DNA of 64,000 nt from Komarekiella delphini-convector SJRDD-AB1 (GCF_014831675.1 NZ_VJXY01000024.1:1-64000); one strand, 5' to 3'. Positions 17,860 to 27,185 are shown, numbered from the stretch's first letter. The notes: generated from the sequence alone by a model not told the origin. Made by a program: numbers and translations.

Positions 17860-17878
17860 CTCGAAATTAAGTTTCGAG
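17860..17878 (-). terminator. Terminator of the 17880-18245 gene
   Basis: CTCGAAA/TTTCGAG forms a 7-bp stem around a 5-nt loop immediately after the minus-strand stop codon. On that strand it is followed by the T-rich GATTTTAATT. Confidence 0.6.
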
Positions 17879-17879
17879 T

Positions 17880-18245
17880 TTACCACTCAAAGGAACGATC
17901 GCTAATCAACACATCATCACTGTTTTTGAGATCACTGTTTTCCTCAGTTGCTTCTTGGGGAAAATTCGCTAAAAATGCCTGTAGTCTCATGCGCTCAATA
18001 TAGGGCCAGCCCCCCTCAGACTCAATATCTTTCAGTAGTGAGTAGAGTTGCCGACGGTTATCAGGCAAACTCTTTTGAAAAGCCCCATCCCTGATCTCTC
18101 GGTGTAACTGCTCCAACTGCCGCAGCAAAGCCAAAAGAGCTACAGTATCTCCTTGACAACTCTGAGCCGCTTCATGTACCACAGTTGCGATCGCTTGCAC
18201 GTTACAGGACAATTTTCCTGATTCAAAACTTTTGTCGTTGCTCAT
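17880..18245 (-). CDS. Conserved cyanobacterial hypothetical protein
   Basis: A 121-residue soluble, mostly helical protein, predicted from its charge pattern (LLALLRQLEQLHREIRDGAF and NRRQLYSLLKDIESEGGWPYIERMRL). It has no signal peptide or membrane segment, and I recognise no catalytic motif. I recall similar small proteins near psbO in filamentous cyanobacteria, but no function. It is convergent with the WD40 gene and ends in its own hairpin terminator. Confidence 0.65.
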   Translation of the reverse strand: MSNDKSFESGKLSCNVQAIATVVHEAAQSCQGDTVALLALLRQLEQLHREIRDGAFQKSLPDNRRQLYSLLKDIESEGGWPYIERMRLQAFLANFPQEATEENSDLKNSDDVLISDRSFEW

Positions 18246-19024
18246 GCCACCCTTTCCGTGTAAATGAAGTCAACTCAAATTTACAAGAGATTGTTAATTT
18301 TCTGTTTGTCACTTTATACCAAGAGCATGACTGACGTAGCAGAATTATCTTCTAAAGCTGGGTGGAGGATGTGGTGTTTTTCCAATTTTTTACACCCTAC
18401 CTCAAAACTCTGCCCAAGCCCTTGCTTTATTAATGAGTTGATATAGTTCCTAAAAGAACACAGAAGATGAACCTTCAGCAGGCTCATAGAGGGTTCTAAA
18501 GAGATTTTTCTCGGCTCACCTTGCTGACTGATATTTTAGTTCATCATCGTTGTACTGTCTTAGTAGAGGCTGGGTATAGTCAGGTCTAGATCGAAGTTAA
18601 AAGGCAATTGCGATCGCTTCTAAAAGGGAGCGATGATGTTTGCTAAACCTTCCAAATGAGCTAGATGCGATCGCAGCGTTCTTACTTTAAGACTGGAGTG
18701 CTTTGATTTTGAGTTAAAAAAAATCGTATGATCTGGCTGATTTACCCATCAAACAATGGGTTGTATGTAGTGGCAACACATACATAATACAGAATGAGAA
18801 CGACACAGCTTTTGCCACGAGCAAGAGCCAAGCGTGAAGCAGACACCTCTCTTTGCGCTTTTAGAGGCAAGCACTTATGCCGCTCTGTGTTGGAGCTTGC
18901 TTATCCACGTGCCTAACTCTAACAAATGCCACCAATAGTGAAACTGCTGGTTTTGCTCCCCTAGGAACACACATCCAAAGCAGTTCTACAACTTAGAAAT
19001 TAATTTTTGAAATTGAGGTTGATT
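18246..19024. other. Intergenic region upstream of psbO
   Basis: About 780 bases without a convincing gene. It includes two HIP1 sites and a moderately GC-rich patch at 18810-18915. The psbO promoter and leader should lie in the last few hundred bases, but I do not see a match good enough to mark. Confidence 0.45.
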
Positions 19025-19861
19025 ATGAGGTATCGCGCTTTAATTGTTGGATTCTTGGCTTTGTGCCTGGGTCTACTAACTGCTTGTAGTGATGGTTCTT
19101 CTACTAGTAGTGGTAGGGATGTACTTACTTATGAACAAATTCGAGGCACTGGCTTAGCTAACAAATGCCCCCAACTAGCAGAAACACGCCGTGGTTCGAT
19201 TCCCCTTGATGCTAGCCAGTCTTATGCCATCAAAGAACTTTGCTTGGAACCAACTAGTTTCTTTGTTAAAGAAGAACCTGCTAATAAACGCCAAGAAGCA
19301 GAATTTGTTGCTGGCAAATTGTTGACCAGATATACTTCCACTATTGACCAGGTGCAAGGTGACCTGAAAATCAACCCAGATAATAGCTTGACCTTTGTGG
19401 AAACTGATGGTCTTGACTTCCAAGCTATCACTGTGCAACTTCCTGGTGGTGAACGAGTACCTTTCCTGTTCACCATCAAAAACTTGGTTGCTCAAACACA
19501 ACCCAATTTGACCAGTATTAGTACCTCCACGGACTTTGAAGGCACTTTCAAAGTTCCTTCCTATCGTGGTGCTGCTTTTCTAGATCCTAAAGGTCGTGGT
19601 GTTGTTAGTGGCTACGATAATGCCGTGGCTCTCCCCGCCCAAGCGGATGATGAAGAACTTACCCGCACTAACGTTAAACGTGCTGAAATTCTTAATGGCA
19701 AAATTTCTTTGCAAGTAGCTAAAATCGATAGCTCTAGTGGTGAAATTGCTGGTACTTTTGAGAGCGAACAGCCATCTGATACTGATTTAGGTGCTGGCGA
19801 ACCAAAAGAAGTCAAGATTCGCGGTCTATTTTATGGTCGAGTTGAGCCGACTCGTGGCTAA
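19025..19861 (+). CDS. psbO: Photosystem II manganese-stabilising protein PsbO
   Basis: The 33-kDa extrinsic protein on the lumenal face of photosystem II that stabilises the Mn4CaO5 cluster. It has 278 residues from ATG 19025. I chose this start because MRYRALIVGFLALCLGLLTAC is a standard export signal (with a lipobox-like LTAC) and GAGGTTG precedes it; a TTG 18 bases upstream in frame is less likely. Conserved PsbO segments are visible: LTYEQIRGTGLANKCP, SFFVKEE, LTFVETDGLDFQ, GGERVPFLFTIK and the C-terminal KGRGVVSGYDNAVALP. The conserved disulfide-forming Cys pair (NKCPQL and ELCLEP) is present. Confidence 0.96.
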   Translation: MRYRALIVGFLALCLGLLTACSDGSSTSSGRDVLTYEQIRGTGLANKCPQLAETRRGSIPLDASQSYAIKELCLEPTSFFVKEEPANKRQEAEFVAGKLLTRYTSTIDQVQGDLKINPDNSLTFVETDGLDFQAITVQLPGGERVPFLFTIKNLVAQTQPNLTSISTSTDFEGTFKVPSYRGAAFLDPKGRGVVSGYDNAVALPAQADDEELTRTNVKRAEILNGKISLQVAKIDSSSGEIAGTFESEQPSDTDLGAGEPKEVKIRGLFYGRVEPTRG

Positions 19862-20023
19862 ATGCTCTTGAGTCATGCAACTGACTGGCACAGAATTACA
19901 ATTCTGTAAGCATCAGGTTTCATCACAAAACTTAACTTTTTTACTTCTCTGAAAAGCTATCCATTACTCAGATCTTTATTAACATTTGCGATCGCTATGT
20001 CTGATGACAAACTACTCCCGAAG

Positions 20024-20062
20024 TTCTGAGCGCAGTAAGTTCGCTCTCAGAATTGTCTTTTT
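20024..20062 (+). terminator. Candidate psbO terminator
   Basis: TTCTGAG (20024-20030) pairs with CTCAGAA (20046-20052), extended by a CG pair across a bulge, and is followed by TTGTCTTTTTG. It lies 163 bases downstream of the psbO stop. Confidence 0.5.
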
Positions 20063-20281
20063 GTCTACGCTCATCAATAATCAAACCTTTATATCTTCGG
20101 ATCTAATTCTCAATAAAATTGAGTTTTTGTCGAGAATAGTCAGGTCTGATTTGTCAAAATAGCGATAAAATCTCAGCCTTGCGAGCCTTATCAAATAAGG
20201 GTTACAAGCTTGTTAAAAAAAATATGGTTAATGGATAGGTTTTTCAGGGTAATAAGCGGGTTTTTTGCTAAATGGCTACGA

Positions 20282-20327
20282 ACTGAAGTACAACAAGGGG
20301 CATCTCGCCCTTTTTTTATTGACTTCA
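20282..20327 (+). terminator. Strong terminator not assigned to a gene
   Basis: An inner stem AAGGGGC/GCCCTTT (one G-T pair) with an ATCTC loop leads into a run of T residues, flanked by outer arms CTGAAGT and ACTTCAG. It is about 420 bases beyond psbO and 450 before sigF, after the candidate psbO terminator, so it may end an unannotated small RNA from the region 20063-20281. Confidence 0.6.
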
Positions 20328-20776
20328 GTGAATATACATAAACATTTCCGCTTTGTATCAGTATTTTCTAAAGATGGGAGAAATATCATTTGAGCAAATA
20401 CGTAATTTTACAGTGAATGCAAATTTTACTCATCCAACAAAGTTTTGAACAATATAATTTTGTATTTATAAGTTAATTTCATAATTAATTAATCAAATTA
20501 AGTACAATCTCGGTTTGATATTTAGTAATTAATTTTATATTTTGTTTCCATGTGGTTTTAAAAAACTACATGACATCCCAAATATAAATACCAGTTTCGT
20601 CCATTTAAATTTTGCTCAATGTCAATTCAATTATGGCATTTATCCCACAAAAAATTTTCTATATGCCATAGGATTTACTAAGACATTTAGCGCGGTATTT
20701 TATTTTGTATCGTGTAATCAAAGCTGAGTTTAAAAATTAGAAATTGACTATTTATTTACTAAATAAAAATGGTGCT
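20328..20776. other. AT-rich leader region upstream of sigF
   Basis: A very A+T-rich stretch of about 450 bases with no credible gene. It ends at the sigF start region. Several TAATTAAT-type tracts occur near 20470-20540, so promoters are likely but cannot be chosen by eye. Confidence 0.4.
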
Positions 20777-21553
20777 ATGCCTACCACAGTCACCAATGAA
20801 CTGAAACATGAAATTTGGCAGTTGTTGCGAGAGTATCAGCAATCTCGGTCAGAAAATGTTCGTAATCAACTGGTTAAACTCAATTTTGGACTTGTGAGAA
20901 AAGAAGCTCACTACTGGCTAAATCAATGTCATGAAAGCTACGAGGATTTGCTACAAGTTGGCTGTTTGGGTTTAATTCGAGCTATTGAAAGATTTGAAAT
21001 TTCCAAGGGGCATGCATTCAGTTCCTATGCCATTCCTTATATTCGGGGTGAAATTCAACACTACCTCCGAGACAAAGGTGTCACCGTACGAATCCCTCGG
21101 CGATGGTTAGCACTACAACAGCAGGCAATAGGAGTTGCACGTTCTCTGCGTGAAAAATACAATCGCCAACCTACCGACTCGGAATTAGCAGCAGCACTGG
21201 AAATTTCTCCAAACGAATGGCAAGAAATTAAATTAGCATGGGTTAATCGTGCCCCTTTGAGTTTAGATGTGCCAATCCAGGATGGAGAAGAAGGTGCTAC
21301 TTGCCTGGGAGAATTGGTTCCAGATCCTCACTACCGCAGCTTTCAACTAGCACAAGAAGATCAGCTTCGCTTACAACAAGCACTACTGCAACTCGAAAAA
21401 CGCACCCGCGAAGTATTAGAATGTGTCTTTTTACAGGATTTGACACAAAAACAAGTAGCAGAGCATTTGGGGATTAGTGTAGTAACGGTTTCCCGTAGAG
21501 TCAAGAAAGGTCTGGATTTGATGAAACACCTCATGGGTGTAGCAGAGGATTAA
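20777..21553 (+). CDS. sigF: RNA polymerase group 3 sigma factor SigF
   Basis: A sigma factor of the sigma-70 family, group 3 (sporulation/flagellar-like). Region 2 contains YEDLLQVGCLGLIRAIERF, followed by FSSYAIPYIRGEIQHYLRD. Region 3 has the VRIPRRW and QPTDSELAAAL segments. Region 4 carries the helix-turn-helix LTQKQVAEHLGISVVTVSRR. The start ATG at 20777 (MPTTVTNELK) is preferred over a TTG-like upstream start at 20744 because SigF homologs begin there. In Synechocystis SigF controls type IV pilus and motility genes, which fits the PilP-like lipoprotein encoded just downstream. Confidence 0.9.
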   Translation: MPTTVTNELKHEIWQLLREYQQSRSENVRNQLVKLNFGLVRKEAHYWLNQCHESYEDLLQVGCLGLIRAIERFEISKGHAFSSYAIPYIRGEIQHYLRDKGVTVRIPRRWLALQQQAIGVARSLREKYNRQPTDSELAAALEISPNEWQEIKLAWVNRAPLSLDVPIQDGEEGATCLGELVPDPHYRSFQLAQEDQLRLQQALLQLEKRTREVLECVFLQDLTQKQVAEHLGISVVTVSRRVKKGLDLMKHLMGVAED

Positions 21554-21717
21554 CTGCAAACAAACTCAAACCGCAGTTATGCTGGGCTAGTAGTGCTAAA
21601 AATAACCCTTGAAATGCAAAAAATTAGGTTATAAAGGAACAGACTTCGCCTTTGATACTAATTTCAGGCATGTTGCTTTCCACAAGTAAATTTTCTAATG
21701 GCTTTTGAGAAAAACTC

Positions 21718-22545
21718 ATGGGCAAAAATTCCAAAATTGCAGTTGCAGCCATTTTAACCTTGGCGATCGCTGGATGTGCTTCTGAAGATACACAACAAGC
21801 GATTAATCCTACACCAATTCCCCAAACGGCAGCAAAGTCGCAACCAGCAATTCAATCTTTTAAAAATCCAGTAGTGCCTGCCAAACAGGTTTCACAAGTT
21901 GCTTCTGCAACTCTCAACCTGATTCAACCGACTAATGCCACAGAGCGAGTAGTCGTGGTATCAAAAGGGCGGACTGACCCGTTTGCTCAAATTGCCGGAC
22001 AGACGCTTTCCGCAATGCCCTACAATACAGCTGCAAGACCTGTGCCTGTGTTGCCTCGCCTACCTACTGCATCGATAGTAGGCCGAAAACTTCCAGTCAG
22101 CAGCACAGCTTTAAATCAACAAAAAAATAAAATCTCTTCGACACAAATAGCGAAAAGACCCAGTACTAGGTTGACTTCGGTTTTACCTAAAGTTTTGCCT
22201 CAAGTTATTTCTAATCCTACTTTAGTATCTGTGTTACCACCACCAGCACAACCTGAGTTAGCAAAGGCAGTTCTTGTAACTGGTGTAGTTCTAATTGGTA
22301 GAGAACCCCAGGCAATTATCAAAGTGCCGAATGAGCCGACAAGTCGTTATGTGCAGGCAGGACAGCGATTAGCGAACGGTGTGCTGATTAAACGTATTGA
22401 AATGAATGAAGGCTATAATCCTGTCGTAATTCTGGAACAATATGGTATTGAGGTTGCCAAAATGGTAGGGGAAAGCCCTGCCAAGTCAACGTCATCAGCT
22501 GCATCTGCTACTAATAATTCTGTTTCGATGGCAATGCCGCTTTAA
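21718..22545 (+). CDS. Lipoprotein resembling PilP/GspC-type pilus subunits
   Basis: A 275-residue exported protein with a lipobox (LTLAIAGC, Cys at residue 20), a Pro/Gln/Thr-rich linker, GRTDPFAQI, and a C-terminal beta-rich domain containing VTGVVLIGREPQAIIKVPNE, RYVQAGQRL and NGVLIKRI. The DPF motif after a flexible N-terminal tether, then a small domain with GxVLIG...A and a later YxxxGQ...G pattern, is the architecture of PilP and the GspC HR domain, which bind the secretin PilQ. That match is by pattern only. Its position directly after sigF, a pilus regulator in another cyanobacterium, supports the idea. Confidence 0.6.
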   Translation: MGKNSKIAVAAILTLAIAGCASEDTQQAINPTPIPQTAAKSQPAIQSFKNPVVPAKQVSQVASATLNLIQPTNATERVVVVSKGRTDPFAQIAGQTLSAMPYNTAARPVPVLPRLPTASIVGRKLPVSSTALNQQKNKISSTQIAKRPSTRLTSVLPKVLPQVISNPTLVSVLPPPAQPELAKAVLVTGVVLIGREPQAIIKVPNEPTSRYVQAGQRLANGVLIKRIEMNEGYNPVVILEQYGIEVAKMVGESPAKSTSSAASATNNSVSMAMPL

Positions 22546-22575
22546 AATCTTGTTACTGCTGGAGCTTTATTTAAG

Positions 22576-22824
22576 ATGGAGAACAAGGAAAAAATTGAAT
22601 TTACTGGTTTGCCTTTAGCAGTTTATAGAGAGATAGCAGTTCATTTGCGTCAAGTAGAAGGGGTAGAAGTGGATTTGATTTCTCAGTCATCCCAAGAGTT
22701 TGATTACAATCAAAGTCAAATTGGTGGCTTGTGGATTTCTTGGACAGCCAACTCTGGTTTAGAAAGTCGGCAACGCGTCAACGAAATTTTGACTTACTAT
22801 CAAAATCGCTATCTTGTCTTCTGA
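22576..22824 (+). CDS. Small conserved cyanobacterial protein
   Basis: An 82-residue soluble protein of unknown function beginning MENKEKIEFTGLPLAVYREIAVHLRQVEGV, with a second half containing GGLWISWTANSG and RVNEILTYYQNRY. The composition is that of a real folded protein, and I recall similar proteins in Nostocales. It starts only 30 bases after the PilP-like gene, with which it is probably co-transcribed. Confidence 0.65.
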   Translation: MENKEKIEFTGLPLAVYREIAVHLRQVEGVEVDLISQSSQEFDYNQSQIGGLWISWTANSGLESRQRVNEILTYYQNRYLVF

Positions 22825-23127
22825 CAATTTGAGTTAATATTAATTTCCCGAAAGAATCGAGGGGAGAAACTCACAAAATGGCGTTGCATTGATCAGATGC
22901 GAAACGGCGACGCATTGAATTGGCTTTACGCGCCCAGGTAAAGTGCTAGAAGTTAGGTAAGTAGAAGTGTTCTGAAACCTTGACTTGCTACACTCAAGTC
23001 AGTTTTGCCAGTGTGTAAATCAAAGCATCATAATTAGGTGATGCAATTATAAATTGCTGAGGTAAACTTGCAAGCAAGGTAATGCAAAATATTACTCAGC
23101 GGCTCTTCGGTCTGGGCATAACTTATA
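22825..23127. other. Intergenic region, no gene seen
   Basis: Just over 300 bases between the 82-residue protein gene and the 909-residue protein gene. No coding frame, strong hairpin or recognised site was found. Confidence 0.4.
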
Positions 23128-25857
23128 ATGGAACACTGGCAATTTCTGATACAAAAACAGGGCGATCGCTCCTGGCATACCCTGGAATCGCCAAATGTAG
23201 AAATTTTGGAAGGTGAATATAGAGTTTTGGCTCGTTCTAACCTTCCTAATACAGATGTGGAAGTGCGGGTTTCTCACTCTTCAACCCAAGAAGTTCCACC
23301 AAAGCGGCGAATTTTTAGGCGATCGCGTCGCACTAACTCTGAAGGCTTAATGGCGGTAATTCCCTTTACCTACTTCAATCCGGGAGTCTGGGAGTTGCGT
23401 TGCTCTGGCGATTTAATGTCGGATCTACTAGGTAAATCCTGGCAATACAGAGTTCTACTGCAAGTCTTACCTCAGAAAATAGAGGGGGAAAGAGGGAGAG
23501 AAGGAGAAAATGCAGAATCCAATTCTACGCATGACTGCATTACTCCATTATTTACCAACTTAACTAATAAACGAGAAGCTGCGCTACACAAGTCTACCTG
23601 GGAACCGTTAGTTCCTGATTACCCAGATACTATTTCTGATGCTAACTTGGTATCCACTGTAGCAGAAACCGCAATGACGTTAGATGACGCCATTGCAATT
23701 CCCGCAGAACTGGGAATTATTATAGACAGGAGTCCTACTAACACTACTCTATTAGATGAAACTAAAGAAATTGATCAGCCTGTCAGCCCTGTCTGGCTTA
23801 AAGGTGAGACGGCAGAACAGATTTTACAAAACTTGATAGAATTAGCTCTACCTGCTTCTGAACCCTTGCTGGAAGATGAAACGGTGACAGATTCTATAAC
23901 AACGCAACCACCGCCACCATTATCACTAACTTTAGATCAGGAAACTTATGTTGCTCGTTGGGGGCAAGCTCTCACAATCAATGGGCACGTTGAATTAAAG
24001 GAAGAGACAGATTTAGATTTAGCTGAAACATTATCCCTAAAAAGCCTCTGTACGCTTGAACTAGGAATTGAACTGCGATCGCCTTTAAAGTCGGAAATCC
24101 TGGCTCAGGTACGGCAATCATTACCCAATCAAGTACTGCCCTTTACAATCAACACCTCAATTGATGTTCCTGTTGACTGTGAATCTAAACTAATTTTGGC
24201 AGATATCTGTTTATATGGTGAAATTACTGATCTTGATGAAGTCATACGTTTAGCCAGCCAATCCTTCACAATTACAGCAGATGTAACAGAATTACTGGCA
24301 ATGACAGTAGTAGCAAAGCCTAGCACACCAGAAGTGTCAGAATCTAGCGCATTATCAGTACCACTTGCTGCCTTCACAGAGCCAGAGGCATCTGTCAGCC
24401 TCGATTTGGAACTTTTCAATCTGGTCAAAGCCCCAAAAACAGGCCAGTCTCAGATATTTAATCCATCCCCAAAGAAACCCCTGCCACCGCGAATTAACCC
24501 GCGAGTTTTGCGAGAAGCCGCCCTACGAGCATCTATACTCAAGAATTCCGCAACTGAGCATTCGCCTCAATTGCCAAAGTTGCCTCCTAGCCAAACTGCT
24601 GCAATAACTTCGGCGCTCACTGTCACTGCTCTTGTTGCAGAAATCCCTACACAGGAGGAACCTGTGGAGAACCATACTACAATGGCTGCCATCAATTTAG
24701 AGCAGTTGGTTATCAAGCATCGTCGATCTCCAATGCTCAACCCAACTTTTCCATACTTGAGACGGCTAAAAGCTTTGCCAGATAGTAGAGAAGAAGTAAA
24801 AAACAATGTACCAAATGCACTGGAATTTCAAGCTGCTGAGGAATTGCCGCAGTTAGACACAACTGTAGTAGAGGATAAAAATACACCTGAATTGGTGACA
24901 GACGATATCCAATTCCAGCATGAATCTGTTGCACCAGAAGTATTAGCCCTGTCGAGTGCAGAATTCCTCGATGAATCTATAGCCGAAGTAACCTTTTCTA
25001 GTGCAGAATCCATCACAGCGGCTAGCTCTCACTCGTCACCCCTGATCAAGAAGTGGATGCAAACTCAAGGATATTCGCCTGAATCTATCAATTTGCAGTA
25101 CCAAGACGATACCTATGTTCCAGCCCAAGAGACGTCGGTTTTGCTTAGTGCTGAAACTATAACTGTTGATGTCAACTTGTCATTAAATTTAGATACTGAA
25201 ACGGAAACAAAGGCAGACACGAACTTGGTGGAAGTAGAGGAGATGGAGACACAGGGACACCCAGAAACAGAAAATGTATCAGGAAACTCCTCATTTTTAC
25301 AGCATCCATTACCACAACTACCCCCTTCTTCTCTTATTAAGACAGTGTCAGCTTGGTTGGCGCAAGAAATTGTTATAGATGATACACATAATGAATTACC
25401 AGCCGATGTGACAAGTAACTACCTCTCTGAACAAGAGGCACAAACACTGTTAAATTCATCCCACTCTTTGCCTATGACTGCGGCAATAATTGACCCTTTG
25501 CCAATTCCACAGTTGTATGTGCCAGGCGGCGAACTGATTGCTGGCAAGTCTATAACAGTGCGCGTAGAAATGCCTGATGTACACCCGCAAGTTGTTATTA
25601 AGTTATGGGTTGAGGATTGCCAAACTCGCGGGTTGCTAGATGGCCCCCATTTGCTGACAAATTTGCTGCCTAACTCCTGGGGAGGTTTGGAAGTGATGAC
25701 TCAATTAAATATTCCCTTTGGCTGTTTAGAAATTCGCTTAGAGGCGATCGCTCTAGATATGGTAACTCAACAGGAGAGTCACAAAGTCACAATAGTGCGG
25801 ACTGTGATTCCTCCCGACTTGCCGATTTTACAGCTAGATGAACTACTGGGTATGTGA
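23128..25857 (+). CDS. Large acidic cyanobacterial protein of unknown function
   Basis: A 909-residue protein. The first ~115 residues look like a beta-rich fold (YRVLARSNLPNTDVEVRVSH, IPFTYFNPGVWELRCSGDL). The last ~110 look like a second beta domain (LYVPGGELIAGKSITVRVEM, PHVVIKLWVEDCQTR-like, LLPNSWGGLEV). The roughly 650 residues between are acidic, Pro/Thr/Ser/Glu-rich and probably disordered, with one possible additional beta domain near 270-400 (LTLDQETYVARWGQALTINGHV). A GGGAGAGAGAAGG-type stretch near 23482-23510 encodes EGERGREGEN and looks like an in-frame repeat insertion. No signal peptide is seen. Confidence 0.7.
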   Translation: MEHWQFLIQKQGDRSWHTLESPNVEILEGEYRVLARSNLPNTDVEVRVSHSSTQEVPPKRRIFRRSRRTNSEGLMAVIPFTYFNPGVWELRCSGDLMSDLLGKSWQYRVLLQVLPQKIEGERGREGENAESNSTHDCITPLFTNLTNKREAALHKSTWEPLVPDYPDTISDANLVSTVAETAMTLDDAIAIPAELGIIIDRSPTNTTLLDETKEIDQPVSPVWLKGETAEQILQNLIELALPASEPLLEDETVTDSITTQPPPPLSLTLDQETYVARWGQALTINGHVELKEETDLDLAETLSLKSLCTLELGIELRSPLKSEILAQVRQSLPNQVLPFTINTSIDVPVDCESKLILADICLYGEITDLDEVIRLASQSFTITADVTELLAMTVVAKPSTPEVSESSALSVPLAAFTEPEASVSLDLELFNLVKAPKTGQSQIFNPSPKKPLPPRINPRVLREAALRASILKNSATEHSPQLPKLPPSQTAAITSALTVTALVAEIPTQEEPVENHTTMAAINLEQLVIKHRRSPMLNPTFPYLRRLKALPDSREEVKNNVPNALEFQAAEELPQLDTTVVEDKNTPELVTDDIQFQHESVAPEVLALSSAEFLDESIAEVTFSSAESITAASSHSSPLIKKWMQTQGYSPESINLQYQDDTYVPAQETSVLLSAETITVDVNLSLNLDTETETKADTNLVEVEEMETQGHPETENVSGNSSFLQHPLPQLPPSSLIKTVSAWLAQEIVIDDTHNELPADVTSNYLSEQEAQTLLNSSHSLPMTAAIIDPLPIPQLYVPGGELIAGKSITVRVEMPDVHPQVVIKLWVEDCQTRGLLDGPHLLTNLLPNSWGGLEVMTQLNIPFGCLEIRLEAIALDMVTQQESHKVTIVRTVIPPDLPILQLDELLGM

Positions 25858-25968
25858 AGATGCTTCAAAAATAGTCTGTGTTAAAAATATGAAAGAATTT
25901 CAAAATTCAGGCTGAATTTGCAGTAAGCTCATTTTGAATTGTAGTGTGATTAAACAGGAATCTTTACT

Positions 25969-26088
25969 ATGGCAGCTCCATTTTTGCCTTCTATCTTGGT
26001 TTACACAATTGGTTGGATTTTGCCCGGTGTGGTCTTCGCATTTCTATTTTTATATATGGAAAGCGATGATATCAGTGATGCCAGCTGA
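25969..26088 (+). CDS. psaI: Photosystem I subunit VIII PsaI
   Basis: A 39-residue single-span membrane protein starting MAAPFLPSILV, then TIGWILPGVVFAFLFLYMES and a short acidic tail. The AxFLPSIL start, the Pro in the middle of the helix and FLFLYxE are PsaI hallmarks. PsaI helps hold PsaL and the trimer/tetramer interface of photosystem I. It is convergent with psbEFLJ across a strong terminator; I recall this psaI-psbJLFE neighbourhood from other heterocystous cyanobacteria. Confidence 0.8.
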   Translation: MAAPFLPSILVYTIGWILPGVVFAFLFLYMESDDISDAS

Positions 26089-26171
26089 TGTAGTCATTAG
26101 TCAAGTTGTTGGGTAAGCGATTGTGCTCAAGTCCGTGGTAGATTTTTCTAAACTATTGACTAAAAATTAAT

Positions 26172-26205
26172 ACCGCCTATCTCATGGAGACAGGCGGTTT
26201 TTTTT
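26172..26205 (+). terminator. Terminator between psaI and psbJ
   Basis: ACCGCCT and AGGCGGT form a 7-bp stem, extended inside by TCTC/GAGA, with a short loop, and are followed by eight T residues on the plus strand. It ends psaI and may also act for the opposing psbEFLJ operon. Confidence 0.85.
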
Positions 26206-26267
26206 ACGCTGATTTTTCAACAATTACTAGAAAATTCAGACTCTATAGTATTCGGTTCAGACTATTG

Positions 26268-26387
26268 TTATATCGAAGAACCGAGTCCGGCGTAGGCACC
26301 ATAAAAGAAAATGCCTAAAACAGTAATTACACCTAAACCTGCGACCGTAGCGACGACCCACAGGGGAATTCTCCCACTTCCAGACAC
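26268..26387 (-). CDS. psbJ: Photosystem II protein PsbJ
   Basis: A 39-residue single-span protein beginning with GTG (read Met) then [11 protein letters not shown], with the helix [25 protein letters not shown]. The start is fixed by a strong ribosome binding site GGGAGGAG a few bases upstream. PsbJ sits near cytochrome b559 and the Q-B plastoquinone channel. It is the last gene of psbE-psbF-psbL-psbJ. Confidence 0.95.
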   Translation of the reverse strand: MSGSGRIPLWVVATVAGLGVITVLGIFFYGAYAGLGSSI

Positions 26388-26457
26388 AGCTTTTCTCCTC
26401 CCTTAACAACAAATCAACACACGATCAATAAACAAAGATTAACAACAGTACTTCTAA

Positions 26458-26577
26458 TTAGTTGAAGAAGTAACTGGAAAATAGTATACCCAGAACAAAA
26501 ACTAGTAGAAGTCCTAGGTACAATGAAGTCCGGTTTAGTTCAACCGGTTGATTATTAGGATTGGGCGATCTTTCCAT
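26458..26577 (-). CDS. psbL: Photosystem II protein PsbL
   Basis: A 39-residue protein starting [20 protein letters not shown] with the helix [19 protein letters not shown], which is the canonical PsbL sequence. PsbL lies at the photosystem II dimer interface and supports Q-A function. It is ten bases downstream of psbF. Confidence 0.97.
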   Translation of the reverse strand: MERSPNPNNQPVELNRTSLYLGLLLVFVLGILFSSYFFN

Positions 26578-26586
26578 AAATTTCTC

Positions 26587-26727
26587 CTAGCGTTGAATAA
26601 ACTGCATTGCGGCGATCGCGCCTAGAAAGAACACAGTTGGTACACCCAAGGTGTGAACTGCAAGCCATCTAACCGTAAAAATTGGATAGGTAACTGGTTG
26701 ATTATTGATGTTATTGCCGCTAGTCAT
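26587..26727 (-). CDS. psbF: Cytochrome b559 beta subunit PsbF
   Basis: A 46-residue single-span protein ([20 protein letters not shown], then [20 protein letters not shown]). His25 is the haem ligand shared with PsbE. Cytochrome b559 is needed for photosystem II assembly and photoprotection. It starts ten bases after psbE ends. Confidence 0.97.
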   Translation of the reverse strand: MTSGNNINNQPVTYPIFTVRWLAVHTLGVPTVFFLGAIAAMQFIQR

Positions 26728-26736
26728 GATCTCAAA

Positions 26737-26985
26737 CTACTTTCCGATAAATTGTTCAACTTGCTTTTTAGCTTCAAAACGGTTTTTCACAATCGGCACT
26801 TCTTGGCGCGCTGGTGTGAAATACTCATCGGGGCGGGGTGTGCCAAACGCATCATAAGCCAGCCCTGTGCTGACAAATAACCAACCTGCAATAAATAATG
26901 CTGGGATGGTGATGCTGTGAATCACCCAGTAACGAACGCTGGTAATGATGTCCGAAAACGGACGTTCTCCAGTAGTACCTGACAT
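26737..26985 (-). CDS. psbE: Cytochrome b559 alpha subunit PsbE
   Basis: An 82-residue protein with the conserved start [20 protein letters not shown], haem-ligand His23 in [11 protein letters not shown], and the lumenal tail [19 protein letters not shown]. It pairs with PsbF to bind the b559 haem. It is the first gene of psbEFLJ and follows rubA and ycf48 on the same strand. Confidence 0.98.
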   Translation of the reverse strand: MSGTTGERPFSDIITSVRYWVIHSITIPALFIAGWLFVSTGLAYDAFGTPRPDEYFTPARQEVPIVKNRFEAKKQVEQFIGK

Positions 26986-27185
26986 TTAGATCCCTACCTT
27001 CACAAAGAATGTTATTGAGTTTATTATCCTACAAAGTTTAGAAAGAGTTACAAGTTGCAACGTCCTTCTCAGAAATTAGACATTGGGGAGACAGTGCGTT
27101 GCAGAGGTTCCCTGCGTTGTAGCAACTGGCGTCATTGAGCGTTGGGTATTAGTTATTCTCCTCGACTCCTTTGCTTCTTTGATTA

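Noticed and set aside
20542-20727. A 61-codon frame upstream of sigF
   Set aside because: AT-rich composition typical of non-coding sequence, no ribosome binding site or recognisable protein features.
26653-26880. Plus-strand frame opposite psbE/psbF
   Set aside because: It is the antisense shadow of two certain photosystem II genes.
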